Shown piece after piece: positions 7,256 to 14,268 of a stretch of 23,525 nt of DNA. Location of the stretch: positions 1 through 23,525 of the forward strand of contig DIAR01000028.1 of assembly GCA_002415845.1 (NCBI GenBank), read 5' to 3'. The stretch is from Candidatus Woesebacteria bacterium UBA5073 (GTDB taxonomy: Bacteria; Patescibacteriota; Microgenomatia; UBA8517). A model generated the notes under the pieces. The model worked only from the letters and a program-made list of their open reading frames with translations. It was not told where the DNA came from and searched no databases. The stretch's first letter is position 1. Each line of letters begins with the position of its first letter. Both the position numbers and the translations under genes were made by a program.

Positions 7256-9028
7256 ATGTGCGGAATATTTGGTTATATTGGTAATAAAGAGAATGCCGCA
7301 GAAATTGTGCTGGAGGGGTTAAAAAGACTTGAATATCGGGGATATGACAGTTGGGGTGTTGCGGAGGTTACCGAAAAAAATCATTTAATTTCAGTTAAGA
7401 AAAGAGTTGGAAAAATTGGGGAAGCAAATATTGACGATCTTCCTGCAAGTTCGTTTGCTTTCGGCCACACTCGTTGGGCGACGCACGGAGGTGTAACGGA
7501 GGTTAATGCTCATCCTCATTTAGATTGTTCGGGTAAAATTACCCTTATTCATAACGGAATTTTTGAAAACTACGAAGAAATCAAAAAAGAACTGATACGG
7601 AAAGGCCATAAGATACTTTCCGAAACTGATTCTGAAGTTGCTGTTCATTTAATCGAAGAGTTGAACAAAAAACATTTGTTTAATGAGGCGGTAAGGTTAG
7701 CCTTTAATAAAATGGAGGGCCTAAACGCTCTTGTGGTGATTAATTCTGAAGAAAACAGTTTTGTGGCTGTACGAAGCGGATCGCCTCTATGTATCGGTTT
7801 TGGAAAAGATGCCAATTATTTGGCAAGTGATCCGATTGCTCTTTTAATACACACAAAAGAAGTTTATTTCCTTGAGGAAGGCGAAATGGCTGTTATTGAA
7901 AAAAGAAAAGTGCAGATATTCGACAGTAAAACAAAAAAAATTGTAAATTTTAAAACACAAAAACTTAACTGGACTTTTGAACAAGGTGAAAAAGGTAAAT
8001 TTCCCCACTTTATGCTTAAAGAAATATATGAACAGCCCGATATTATCTTAGAGATTGCCTCAAACGGATTTATTCAGGCAGAAAAAGCTGCCCAAATAAT
8101 TAAAGACGGTTATGGCACGTATTTGGTGGGTTGCGGAACCGCATCTTATGCCTGTTTGGCCGGTTCCTATTTATTTTCAAAAATAGCGAAAAAACATGTA
8201 AATTTTGCCGTCGGAAGCGAATTTGGTTATTCGTTGGATTTTCTTACAAAAGACAGTGTTGTGCTGGCTCTTTCTCAATCGGGGGAGACAATGGATATAT
8301 TGGAATCGGTCAAAAAGGCCAAAGAAAAAAAGGCAAAGATTTTATCCTTAGTCAACGTTTTAGGCTCTTCTCTTTATAGAATGTCCGATTTTAAAATGAT
8401 AATTGGAGCGGGTCCGGAAAGATCGGTCGCCTCAACCAAGGCATTTACGGGTATGGTGTCTCATCTGATTTTAATTGCCTACTCGTTGATCGATGAATCT
8501 GAAAAAGGCAGACAGATTTTAATTAAGGCCGCAAAGAACAGTAAACAAATACTTGTTTCGAAGGAAGTAGAAATGATCAAAGAGTTGGCCAAAAAGATAA
8601 AATCTAAAAAACACCTTTATGTTATTGGTAGAGGCTTATCGTATCCGACAAGCCTTGAAACCGCACTTAAGATAAAAGAAATTTCCTATATTCACGCAGA
8701 AGGACTAGCGGCAGGAGAGTTAAAGCATGGACCTCTGGCGTTAATTGAAAAAGGAACTCCCTGTATTTGTTTTTTACCGAACGATGAGACGTATGGTGCC
8801 AATCTTGCCGGTGCTATGGAAATGAAAGCCCGTGGAGGGTTTATAATCGGTGTTTCTTTTAAGCCACACGAAATATTTGATTATTATATTCCTGTTGGCG
8901 ATGCAGGTGAGGCAACTATTATTCCCAATATCGTTGTATCACAACTTTTGGCTTACTATCTGGCAATTGAATTAAAGCGCGATCCAGATAAACCAAGGAA
9001 TTTGGCAAAAAGCGTAACAGTAAAATAA
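7256..9028 (+). CDS. glmS: Glutamine:fructose-6-phosphate aminotransferase (isomerising)
   Basis: Makes glucosamine-6-phosphate from fructose-6-P and glutamine, the entry to amino sugars. The class II glutaminase domain begins MCGIFGYIG, so Cys2 becomes the N-terminal nucleophile after Met removal. GHTRWATHGG and HNGIFENYEEIK follow. Two SIS isomerase domains occupy roughly residues 265-590, with LSQSGETMDIL, the RSVASTKAFT block and the C-terminal DPDKPRNLAKSVTV typical of GlmS. At 590 residues it is near normal length. A TGTAAT at 7245-7250 could be its own -10 box, but co-transcription with murA is as likely. There is no glmS ribozyme signature in the 12-base gap upstream. Confidence 0.96.
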   Translation: MCGIFGYIGNKENAAEIVLEGLKRLEYRGYDSWGVAEVTEKNHLISVKKRVGKIGEANIDDLPASSFAFGHTRWATHGGVTEVNAHPHLDCSGKITLIHNGIFENYEEIKKELIRKGHKILSETDSEVAVHLIEELNKKHLFNEAVRLAFNKMEGLNALVVINSEENSFVAVRSGSPLCIGFGKDANYLASDPIALLIHTKEVYFLEEGEMAVIEKRKVQIFDSKTKKIVNFKTQKLNWTFEQGEKGKFPHFMLKEIYEQPDIILEIASNGFIQAEKAAQIIKDGYGTYLVGCGTASYACLAGSYLFSKIAKKHVNFAVGSEFGYSLDFLTKDSVVLALSQSGETMDILESVKKAKEKKAKILSLVNVLGSSLYRMSDFKMIIGAGPERSVASTKAFTGMVSHLILIAYSLIDESEKGRQILIKAAKNSKQILVSKEVEMIKELAKKIKSKKHLYVIGRGLSYPTSLETALKIKEISYIHAEGLAAGELKHGPLALIEKGTPCICFLPNDETYGANLAGAMEMKARGGFIIGVSFKPHEIFDYYIPVGDAGEATIIPNIVVSQLLAYYLAIELKRDPDKPRNLAKSVTVK

Positions 9029-9051
9029 ACTAGCCCCCTTAGAAGAGTGTT

Positions 9052-9276
9052 TTATCTGGAGTGGTTGGCTTGAAAGATTGAAAATGCCAAATTAGATAAA
9101 CCTTGAACCGCATCAAGATATCTTTTTTCGGCCTCAGGGTGAGGTCCTCCATGAGCTTCTTTGGCCGTTTCCCTGTTTTTGTTGGCTTCAAGAAAACTTT
9201 GATACTCCGGGGAGTCAAAGGGAATTTCGACGCCGAGAGACTCTACCTGTATGTTTAACGGTGTTTCGTGTGTCAT
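9052..9276 (-). CDS. Small orphan protein of 74 residues, own promoter
   Basis: Function not recognised. The product is polar and charged, with no membrane segment and no cysteine. It opens MTHETPLNIQVES, has an acidic/polar middle (residues 20-55, including a GGPHPEAEKRY stretch) and ends in a short amphipathic helix with SNLAFSIFQANHSR. Support that it is real: on the minus strand a perfect TATAAT (9289-9284) with a 17-base spacer to TACACA lies 7 bases upstream of its ATG, the same leaderless geometry as neighbouring genes. It also fills the gap between glmS (23 bases away, convergent) and the acs promoter (divergent) without overlapping either gene. The length and position would suit a small regulator or a lineage-specific protein, but nothing in the sequence decides this. 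Confidence 0.6.
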   Translation of the reverse strand: MTHETPLNIQVESLGVEIPFDSPEYQSFLEANKNRETAKEAHGGPHPEAEKRYLDAVQGLSNLAFSIFQANHSR

Positions 9277-9283
9277 CGCCGGT

Positions 9284-9312
9284 ATTATAGCCCAAATTTA
9301 ACCGTTTGTGTA
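9284..9312 (-). promoter_or_regulatory. Predicted promoter of the 74-aa orphan (minus strand)
   Basis: Read on the minus strand: TACACA (9312-9307, 4/6 to TTGACA), a 17-base spacer and a perfect TATAAT (9289-9284), then 7 bases to the ATG ending at 9276. Divergent to, and about 10 bases away from, the acs promoter. Confidence 0.55.
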
Positions 9313-9321
9313 GTTTTACCT

Positions 9322-9350
9322 TTGATATTAAAAAGAAGATTAAATATAAT
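9322..9350 (+). promoter_or_regulatory. Predicted strong promoter of acs, leaderless
   Basis: TTGATA (9322-9327, 5/6), an ideal 17-base spacer and a perfect TATAAT (9345-9350). The ATG at 9358 is 7 bases after the -10 box. This places the transcript start at the start codon and rules out the longer in-frame start at 9268, which would lie upstream of the promoter. Confidence 0.75.
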
Positions 9351-9357
9351 CTTGATT

Positions 9358-11217
9358 ATGGTTTCAAAACTGGCCGTCTTTTGTTCAAAAGGAGAATACG
9401 GTTTTAATACTAAAAAGTACAACCGGGTATATAAGGAGTCGATTGAGAATCCGGGAAAATATTGGGGAGAGTTAGCCGAAAAAGAACTTTTTTGGTTTAA
9501 AAAATGGGACAGCGTTTATGAAAAGAAAGGTTTTAAATGTCGTTGGTTTGAAGGCGGAAAAACAAACATCACTTTTAACTGTTTAGACAGACACCTTGCC
9601 GACGGTGGAGATAAAATTGCTTACATTTGGACCAACGAACAGGGCGAAGAGAGAAAAATAACTTATAAAGAATTGTTTGAAAAAGTTTGTAAGACTTCAC
9701 TTCTTTTTAAAAAACTAGGTGTTAGAAAAGGCGATATCGTTACCGTATATATGCCTCAAATAATTGAACAAGTGATTTCTATTTTAGCCTGTGCCCGTAT
9801 TGGGGCAATCCACTCGGTTGTATACGCGGGTTTTAGTTACCAAGCACTTTCAACAAGAATGACCAGTGCGGACAGTCGCTATTTAATAACGGCAGATTTT
9901 ACTTACCGAAGAGGAAAAAAAGTTGATCTGCTCGAAGTTGCAAGAGAAGCGGCAAAAGAATCAAAGACGGCAGTAAAGAAAATTGTTCTTGTAAGAGAAA
10001 GTACTACCAAACTGCAGGAGAATGAAATTAGTCTTGAGAAAGAGACATCAAGCCTAAACGGATTTATTGACGCTCAAGTGATGGATGCCGAAGATCCGCT
10101 TTTCATTCTTTACACTTCCGGAACAACGGGTAAACCAAAAGGGATAGTTCATACTGTCGGAGGGTATAGTCTTTATGCTCATATAACCACTAAATATACG
10201 TTTGATGTGCGAAAAGACGATGTTTATTGGTGCACGGCCGACAATGGGTGGATTACGGGTCATTCCTATATTATTTATGGACCACTTTCAAATCATATGA
10301 CCTCAATTCTTTATGAGGGAGCGCCCGATTACCCGACACCCGAAACCTGGTGGAAGATTATAGAAAAATATGGAGCAACAATTTTTTATACGTCACCCAC
10401 CGCCATAAGAATGTTAATGTCATATGGAGATAAATATCCAAAAGGTCATAATTTAACCACATTAAGATTGATTGGCTCGGTAGGTGAACCGCTGAATTCT
10501 TCGGCTTGGTTGTGGTATCACAAAATAATCGGTCAAGGTAAATGTTCAATCGTTGATACTTGGTGGCAAACGGAAACGGGTGGCCATATGATTACGACCT
10601 TGCCGGGTTTGGATCAGAAGCCGGGTTATGCGGGATTGCCTTATTTTGGAATTGTTGCCAAGGTGGTTGACAGAAACGGGAAAGAGAAAAAAAATGGAGA
10701 AAAAGGAAACCTGATTATTAACGGAAGTTGGCCGTCAGTTTTAAGAGATTGTTGGCATGACAAAAAATGCTTTGAAGGCTATTATCAAAAAATTAAAGAC
10801 TGCTATTTTACTGGAGATATTGCCGTTAAAGATAACGACGGTTATATAAGGATATTGGGAAGGAGCGACGATGTCATTCAAGTGGCCGGACACGGGATCA
10901 GTTCTGCTGAAATAGAAAGTGTCGTGACTTCACATAAATCGGTCGTGGAAGCTGCCGCGATAGGGGTTCCTGATGCCATTAAGGGTTATAAAATAATTGT
11001 TTACGCGGTTTTGGTTAAATCGGTTCAGTCGTCAGAAGATTTGGAAAAAGAGATTATCGGATACGTGGGTAAAGTCTATGGCAAACATGGTCGACCGGAA
11101 AGAGTCGAGTTTGTTGATAAATTGCCCAAAACCAGAAGCGGTAAAATAATGCGTCGGGTTTTGAAAGCTGAAGAAGAGAAGAAAAATCCGGGCGATATTT
11201 CGACTTTAGAGAATTAA
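9358..11217 (+). CDS. acs: Acetyl-CoA synthetase, AMP-forming
   Basis: Converts acetate, ATP and CoA to acetyl-CoA via acetyl-AMP. A member of the ANL superfamily with adenylation core motifs: YTSGTTGKPKG (252-262), DNGWITGHSYIIYGPL, DTWWQTETGG (its Trp is typical of acetate-specific Acs) and a C-terminal FTGD with GRSDDVIQVAGH. The catalytic lysine is Lys596 in KTRSGKIMRR, the residue controlled by acetylation in known Acs. The hinge block reads VAGHGISSAEIES instead of the usual VSGHRMGTAEIES. The ATG at 9358 is chosen from the promoter; the 30 codons before it are non-coding in character. It is 619 residues long, about 30 shorter than E. coli Acs. It may feed acetyl-CoA to the acetyltransferase encoded at 14269, but that link is inference. 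Confidence 0.93.
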   Translation: MVSKLAVFCSKGEYGFNTKKYNRVYKESIENPGKYWGELAEKELFWFKKWDSVYEKKGFKCRWFEGGKTNITFNCLDRHLADGGDKIAYIWTNEQGEERKITYKELFEKVCKTSLLFKKLGVRKGDIVTVYMPQIIEQVISILACARIGAIHSVVYAGFSYQALSTRMTSADSRYLITADFTYRRGKKVDLLEVAREAAKESKTAVKKIVLVRESTTKLQENEISLEKETSSLNGFIDAQVMDAEDPLFILYTSGTTGKPKGIVHTVGGYSLYAHITTKYTFDVRKDDVYWCTADNGWITGHSYIIYGPLSNHMTSILYEGAPDYPTPETWWKIIEKYGATIFYTSPTAIRMLMSYGDKYPKGHNLTTLRLIGSVGEPLNSSAWLWYHKIIGQGKCSIVDTWWQTETGGHMITTLPGLDQKPGYAGLPYFGIVAKVVDRNGKEKKNGEKGNLIINGSWPSVLRDCWHDKKCFEGYYQKIKDCYFTGDIAVKDNDGYIRILGRSDDVIQVAGHGISSAEIESVVTSHKSVVEAAAIGVPDAIKGYKIIVYAVLVKSVQSSEDLEKEIIGYVGKVYGKHGRPERVEFVDKLPKTRSGKIMRRVLKAEEEKKNPGDISTLEN

Positions 11218-11226
11218 CAATAAAAT

Positions 11227-11255
11227 TTGACCCGTAAATATTATAGGTATAGAAT
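11227..11255 (+). promoter_or_regulatory. Predicted promoter of the nagB-like gene, leaderless
   Basis: TTGACC (11227-11232, 5/6), a 17-base spacer and TAGAAT (11250-11255, 5/6). Nine bases separate the -10 box from the ATG at 11265, so a leader of 0-3 bases is expected. Confidence 0.65.
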
Positions 11256-11264
11256 AAGCTTTTT

Positions 11265-12062
11265 ATGAGAAAAGAAGGCCTTCAGGAGTTACATATTAGC
11301 GAGATTGCCCATCCCGAAATTTGTAAAATTAACGTGTATCCGACGGCAGAAGAAGCAAGTAAAGCTGCAGCCAGAGAAATTGTTCGCTTGGTTCAAACTA
11401 AACCTGAAGCCAGAATTACCTACGCGACAGGGGATACGATGATTCCTGTTTACCATAATCTGGTTAAGGCTTCAGTTGAAGGAATTGCCGATTTTACCAA
11501 ATCAACGGCTTTCCATTTGGACGAATATTACCCCTGTGGCCCCGACGAACCTCACGGCTTCGTAAAGTTCTTAAGAGAACGAGTTTTTGAACCTTTAGGT
11601 ATTAAAAATACGAACGAATTAAACGGTTTGGCGGAAAATCCAGACAAAGAAGCCGAGCGTTATAATCGCCTTTTAAAATTGCAATCGATTGATTTGGCTA
11701 TTTTAGGTGTTGGTCCTTGGTCAGACGAAACCAAAAGAGGGTGCCATATTGCCTTTAATGAATCCGGAACAAATTTTGATTGTGTGGTTCACTGTACCCA
11801 ACTTGACCCCGTTACGGTAAAAAGAGACATGGAAGAGCGTGGACAAGACAGCCCCGATAAAGCCCTCACTCAAGGAATTGCCAATATCCAAGAGGCAAAT
11901 AAGATTATTTTGATTGCTTACGGAAAAGGCAAGGGCGAGTCTCTCAGACAAGCTTTGTATGGCGATATCGATATTCAAAAACCAGCATCGGCTTTACGGT
12001 TGGTGGGGCAAAAAGTAGAGATGTTTATAGATGAAGCGGCCGCTTCTGAGCTGATTAAGTAA
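11265..12062 (+). CDS. nagB: NagB-like glucosamine-6-phosphate deaminase / isomerase
   Basis: Probably deaminates glucosamine-6-P to fructose-6-P and ammonia, opposing GlmS encoded 2.2 kb upstream. It has NagB/6-phosphogluconolactonase fold motifs: YATGDTMIPVYHNL (phosphate loop), HLDEYY with Asp86-Glu87 (the general-base Asp of NagB), CHIAFNES with His161 and Glu166, and a C-terminal ASALRL block. Length (265) is normal. Odd point: E. coli NagB reads GGVGNDGHIAFNEP, whereas here the loop is GVGPWSDETKRGCHIAFNE (148-166). It is longer, and Gly stands where the catalytic triad Asp141 is expected, although Asp154 lies in the insertion. Activity is therefore uncertain, and a related sugar-phosphate isomerase is an alternative. 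Its 3' end overlaps the convergent yvcK gene by 8 bases. Confidence 0.75.
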   Translation: MRKEGLQELHISEIAHPEICKINVYPTAEEASKAAAREIVRLVQTKPEARITYATGDTMIPVYHNLVKASVEGIADFTKSTAFHLDEYYPCGPDEPHGFVKFLRERVFEPLGIKNTNELNGLAENPDKEAERYNRLLKLQSIDLAILGVGPWSDETKRGCHIAFNESGTNFDCVVHCTQLDPVTVKRDMEERGQDSPDKALTQGIANIQEANKIILIAYGKGKGESLRQALYGDIDIQKPASALRLVGQKVEMFIDEAAASELIK

Positions 12063-13059
12063 GCGAAGCAATAACTTTTGCCAATTTATCCGAATCGTGC
12101 CTTATCAGACTTCTTGCTAAAATATCGCTTTTTTGTTTCTCGTAGACTTTATTGGAAACAACATTTTCTTTCAGAACTTTAAATTTCCTGTTTTTTATTT
12201 CGTCTAAATTATTAATTACAGGAATAGAGGCCTCCTCGCCGTATTTCTCCAGTAGATTAGGGGGGTATTCTATCGAATTATTGATTATGTAATAATCGAC
12301 AACATCTTGACCTAGATATTTTTCGACTTCGTGAACAAAATCGCTGGCTTTAAAGTTGTTGGTTTGACCAAACTTGGTCATAAGGTTGATAACAAAAACT
12401 TTCTTGGCTTTTGATTTTTTTATTCTTTGCGAAAGATCGCCAACAACCAGATTACACAAAACACTGGTGTAAAGGTCCCCCGGTCCGAGAACAATAATGT
12501 CGGCTTCTTGAATGGCGATTGTCGCCTTAGGGTTTAGGGCGGCTTTTGGCAGGGTGTCAATGTTTAGTATCCGATATTGGCCTTGTTTTTGGTCCGGTTC
12601 GTCAATGTTGTGTTCTCCTAAAATTTCCTTTTTATTTTCGTATTTTGCAACGAGATGGGTTTTATCAAAAGTGACAGGAATTACTTTTCCTTGAACATGC
12701 AGTATTTTACAGGTTTCTTCGATTGCTTTATCCTGATCACCTTTATAAATATCGGTTAAGGCGGCCATAAAAAGATTTCCAAAGGTCATACCCGAAATGC
12801 CTGTTCCCGCGTTGTAGCGATAATTGAATAATTTTCTTAATGTTTGATCCGTGTCTTTGGAAGAAAGGGCAATAAGACATTGTCTGATATCGGAAGTCGG
12901 TAAATAGCCAAATTCGTCACGAATAACACGATTACTGCCTCCATCATCCATCATGGAAACAATAACTGACAAGTCAAGATTGGGGTATTTTTTGAGGCCC
13001 GAAAGGGCAACGAAGGTTCCTGTTCCGCCACCAATAACAACGACTTTTGTTCTTTTCAC
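12055..13059 (-). CDS. yvcK: YvcK/CofD-family UDP-sugar-binding regulator
   Basis: Member of the YvcK (gluconeogenesis factor) branch of the CofD-like family. In Bacillus, Listeria and mycobacteria such proteins bind UDP-GlcNAc and adjust carbon flow and wall synthesis. Visible signatures: VVVIGGGTGTFVALSGLKK (residues 6-24), SMMDDGGSNRVIRDEFG, LPTSDIRQCLIALS, FGNLFMAAL and VLGPGDLYTSVLCNLVV. The 334-residue length suits YvcK. It starts at GTG 13059, supported by a promoter 9 bases upstream. It overlaps the 3' end of the nagB-like gene by 8 bases and is divergent to the PP2C-like gene. Lying close to GlmS, NagB and GlmU-like genes, it fits a control role at the amino-sugar branch point; that is inference from context. 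Confidence 0.88.
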   Translation of the reverse strand: MKRTKVVVIGGGTGTFVALSGLKKYPNLDLSVIVSMMDDGGSNRVIRDEFGYLPTSDIRQCLIALSSKDTDQTLRKLFNYRYNAGTGISGMTFGNLFMAALTDIYKGDQDKAIEETCKILHVQGKVIPVTFDKTHLVAKYENKKEILGEHNIDEPDQKQGQYRILNIDTLPKAALNPKATIAIQEADIIVLGPGDLYTSVLCNLVVGDLSQRIKKSKAKKVFVINLMTKFGQTNNFKASDFVHEVEKYLGQDVVDYYIINNSIEYPPNLLEKYGEEASIPVINNLDEIKNRKFKVLKENVVSNKVYEKQKSDILARSLIRHDSDKLAKVIASLT

Positions 13060-13068
13060 ACTTCGGTA

Positions 13069-13098
13069 ATTTTATCACATTAGCTCATCTTTTTTCAA
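13069..13098 (-). promoter_or_regulatory. Predicted promoter of yvcK (minus strand), leaderless
   Basis: On the minus strand: TTGAAA (13098-13093, 5/6), an 18-base spacer and TAAAAT (13074-13069, 5/6), then 9 bases to the GTG start ending at 13059. No Shine-Dalgarno is present. Confidence 0.6.
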
Positions 13099-13116
13099 AG
13101 GCGAGATAGCCTTGGC

Positions 13117-13146
13117 TTGACAGACTCCTATAGTAGATAGGATAAT
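13117..13146 (+). promoter_or_regulatory. Predicted promoter of the PP2C-like gene, leaderless
   Basis: A perfect TTGACA (13117-13122), an 18-base spacer and GATAAT (13141-13146, 5/6). Six bases follow before the ATG at 13153. Its -35 lies about 20 bases from that of the divergent yvcK promoter, so the two could be co-regulated. Confidence 0.65.
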
Positions 13147-13152
13147 ACGTCT

Positions 13153-14238
13153 ATGGCCGAAGCAACTAGGGATGAATCTGTTCAGCTATCTCCCGTAGAA
13201 AGGCTTTCTTCTTTGAAGGAGGATCCCCGTTTTTGGTTTTTGGAAGATCAGGCTTTGGAAAAAACCCAGAAAAACTTTGAGAGTTATGATTTTGAACTCG
13301 GGGGTAAAAAATTTTCGTTTAGTGCGGAAACGTTGGCTTCTGAACCTGGAGGAAAGCTGAATGAAGATGCCTTTCTGGCACTTCCTTTTGGCGACGGCCG
13401 AAAATTGTTTGCGATTTTGGATGGTGTTACCAGCCAAATTACCTTAGAGGCTTTCAGAAAGCCCAGGCTCGGTGGGGGTTATTATGCTTCTCATTTGGTT
13501 CTTGGCTTTGAAAAGACGGAAGAATATGAAAAGCTTATTAAAAGGAACAATCTAAGTGCCAGCGACATTATGAGGGAAATAAATGGTTGGATAGGCAAAG
13601 AACTTCAAAAAATTGAAGGAGTTGATTATAAAAATGCTCCCACGATTCCCGGAATGGCTGCCACATTTATGCTTCTTGATACCAAAGAATCTCAAATAAC
13701 CTTTGCCCATGTAGCCGATACGGCAGCCGTTATTGGCGACAGAGACGGTCAAATGACCACGATTACGCCTAACCAAAATGAAAGATTTGACAAAGAATAT
13801 ATGGAATATGCTAAAAAACTGGCCGAAGAAAACAAATGTATTCTACGCGATATTAAACAGATACCACCCCTTGAACAAAAATTAAAAGATTTTTCAAGAG
13901 GATTATTTAAACGGAAAATAAATACGTCGAATGGATGCGGGATACTTAACGGCATGCCTGAGTTAATTGAAAACAATCTTATTTTTGAATATAAATTAAA
14001 ATTAACCCCAAATATTAAATCGGTTTGTTTGGCTACAGACGGAGCTTTTTTGCCGTATTCACCCGCACACTTATCGTATGAAGAGTCGGCAGCACAATTG
14101 GCCGGCATAGCTATTGAAAATTCGAAGCAACCGATTCTGGAAAAAGGAGCGACCATTTTACTGAATGATCCGGATTTTATAAAAATACCAAGACTTAAAC
14201 TGAGAGACGATGCCGCATTAATCCAGATAGTTTTTTGA
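13153..14238 (+). CDS. PP2C-like Ser/Thr protein phosphatase (PPM family), divergent
   Basis: Likely metal-dependent phosphoprotein phosphatase. PPM motifs appear in order: LNEDAF with Asp72 (usual NQDxx), FAILDGVTS with Asp90-Gly91 (usual vaDGMGG), GMAATFMLLD (about 167-176; usual GTT), FAHVADTAAVI with Asp189 (usual vGDSRxY), CLATDGAF with Asp296 (usual SDGlxd), and RDDAALIQIVF at the C-terminus with Asp352-Asp353 (usual DDxTxivv). An N-terminal polar extension of about 50 residues precedes the domain. At 361 residues it is longer than a minimal PP2C. The family call rests on motif order; overall similarity is weak. No partner kinase is visible in the window. It is divergent to yvcK and 30 bases upstream of the GlmU-like gene. 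Confidence 0.72.
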   Translation: MAEATRDESVQLSPVERLSSLKEDPRFWFLEDQALEKTQKNFESYDFELGGKKFSFSAETLASEPGGKLNEDAFLALPFGDGRKLFAILDGVTSQITLEAFRKPRLGGGYYASHLVLGFEKTEEYEKLIKRNNLSASDIMREINGWIGKELQKIEGVDYKNAPTIPGMAATFMLLDTKESQITFAHVADTAAVIGDRDGQMTTITPNQNERFDKEYMEYAKKLAEENKCILRDIKQIPPLEQKLKDFSRGLFKRKINTSNGCGILNGMPELIENNLIFEYKLKLTPNIKSVCLATDGAFLPYSPAHLSYEESAAQLAGIAIENSKQPILEKGATILLNDPDFIKIPRLKLRDDAALIQIVF

Positions 14239-14262
14239 TACAATTATTTATACCAATAGGTT
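14235..14262 (+). promoter_or_regulatory. Possible weak promoter of the GlmU-like gene
   Basis: TTGATA (14235-14240, 5/6), a 16-base spacer and TAGGTT (14257-14262, 3/6 but with the conserved TA...T). Six bases then precede the GTG at 14269. The geometry matches other leaderless promoters here, but the -10 match is poor; read-through from the PP2C-like gene is equally possible. Confidence 0.3.
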
Positions 14263-14268
14263 ACTTTT

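Noticed and set aside
9029..9051. Intrinsic terminator between glmS and the convergent small gene
   Set aside because: The 23 bases contain a C run but no convincing inverted repeat followed by a T tract.
9268..9357. Longer N-terminus for acetyl-CoA synthetase starting at ATG 9268
   Set aside because: The extra 30 codons overlap the divergent small gene and include the promoter -35 and -10 boxes; the extra residues do not resemble Acs.
13749..14243. A 164-codon minus-strand open frame inside the PP2C-like gene
   Set aside because: The plus-strand frame has PP2C motifs and a good promoter; this reverse frame has no recognisable motif and Ser/Phe/Leu-rich shadow composition.
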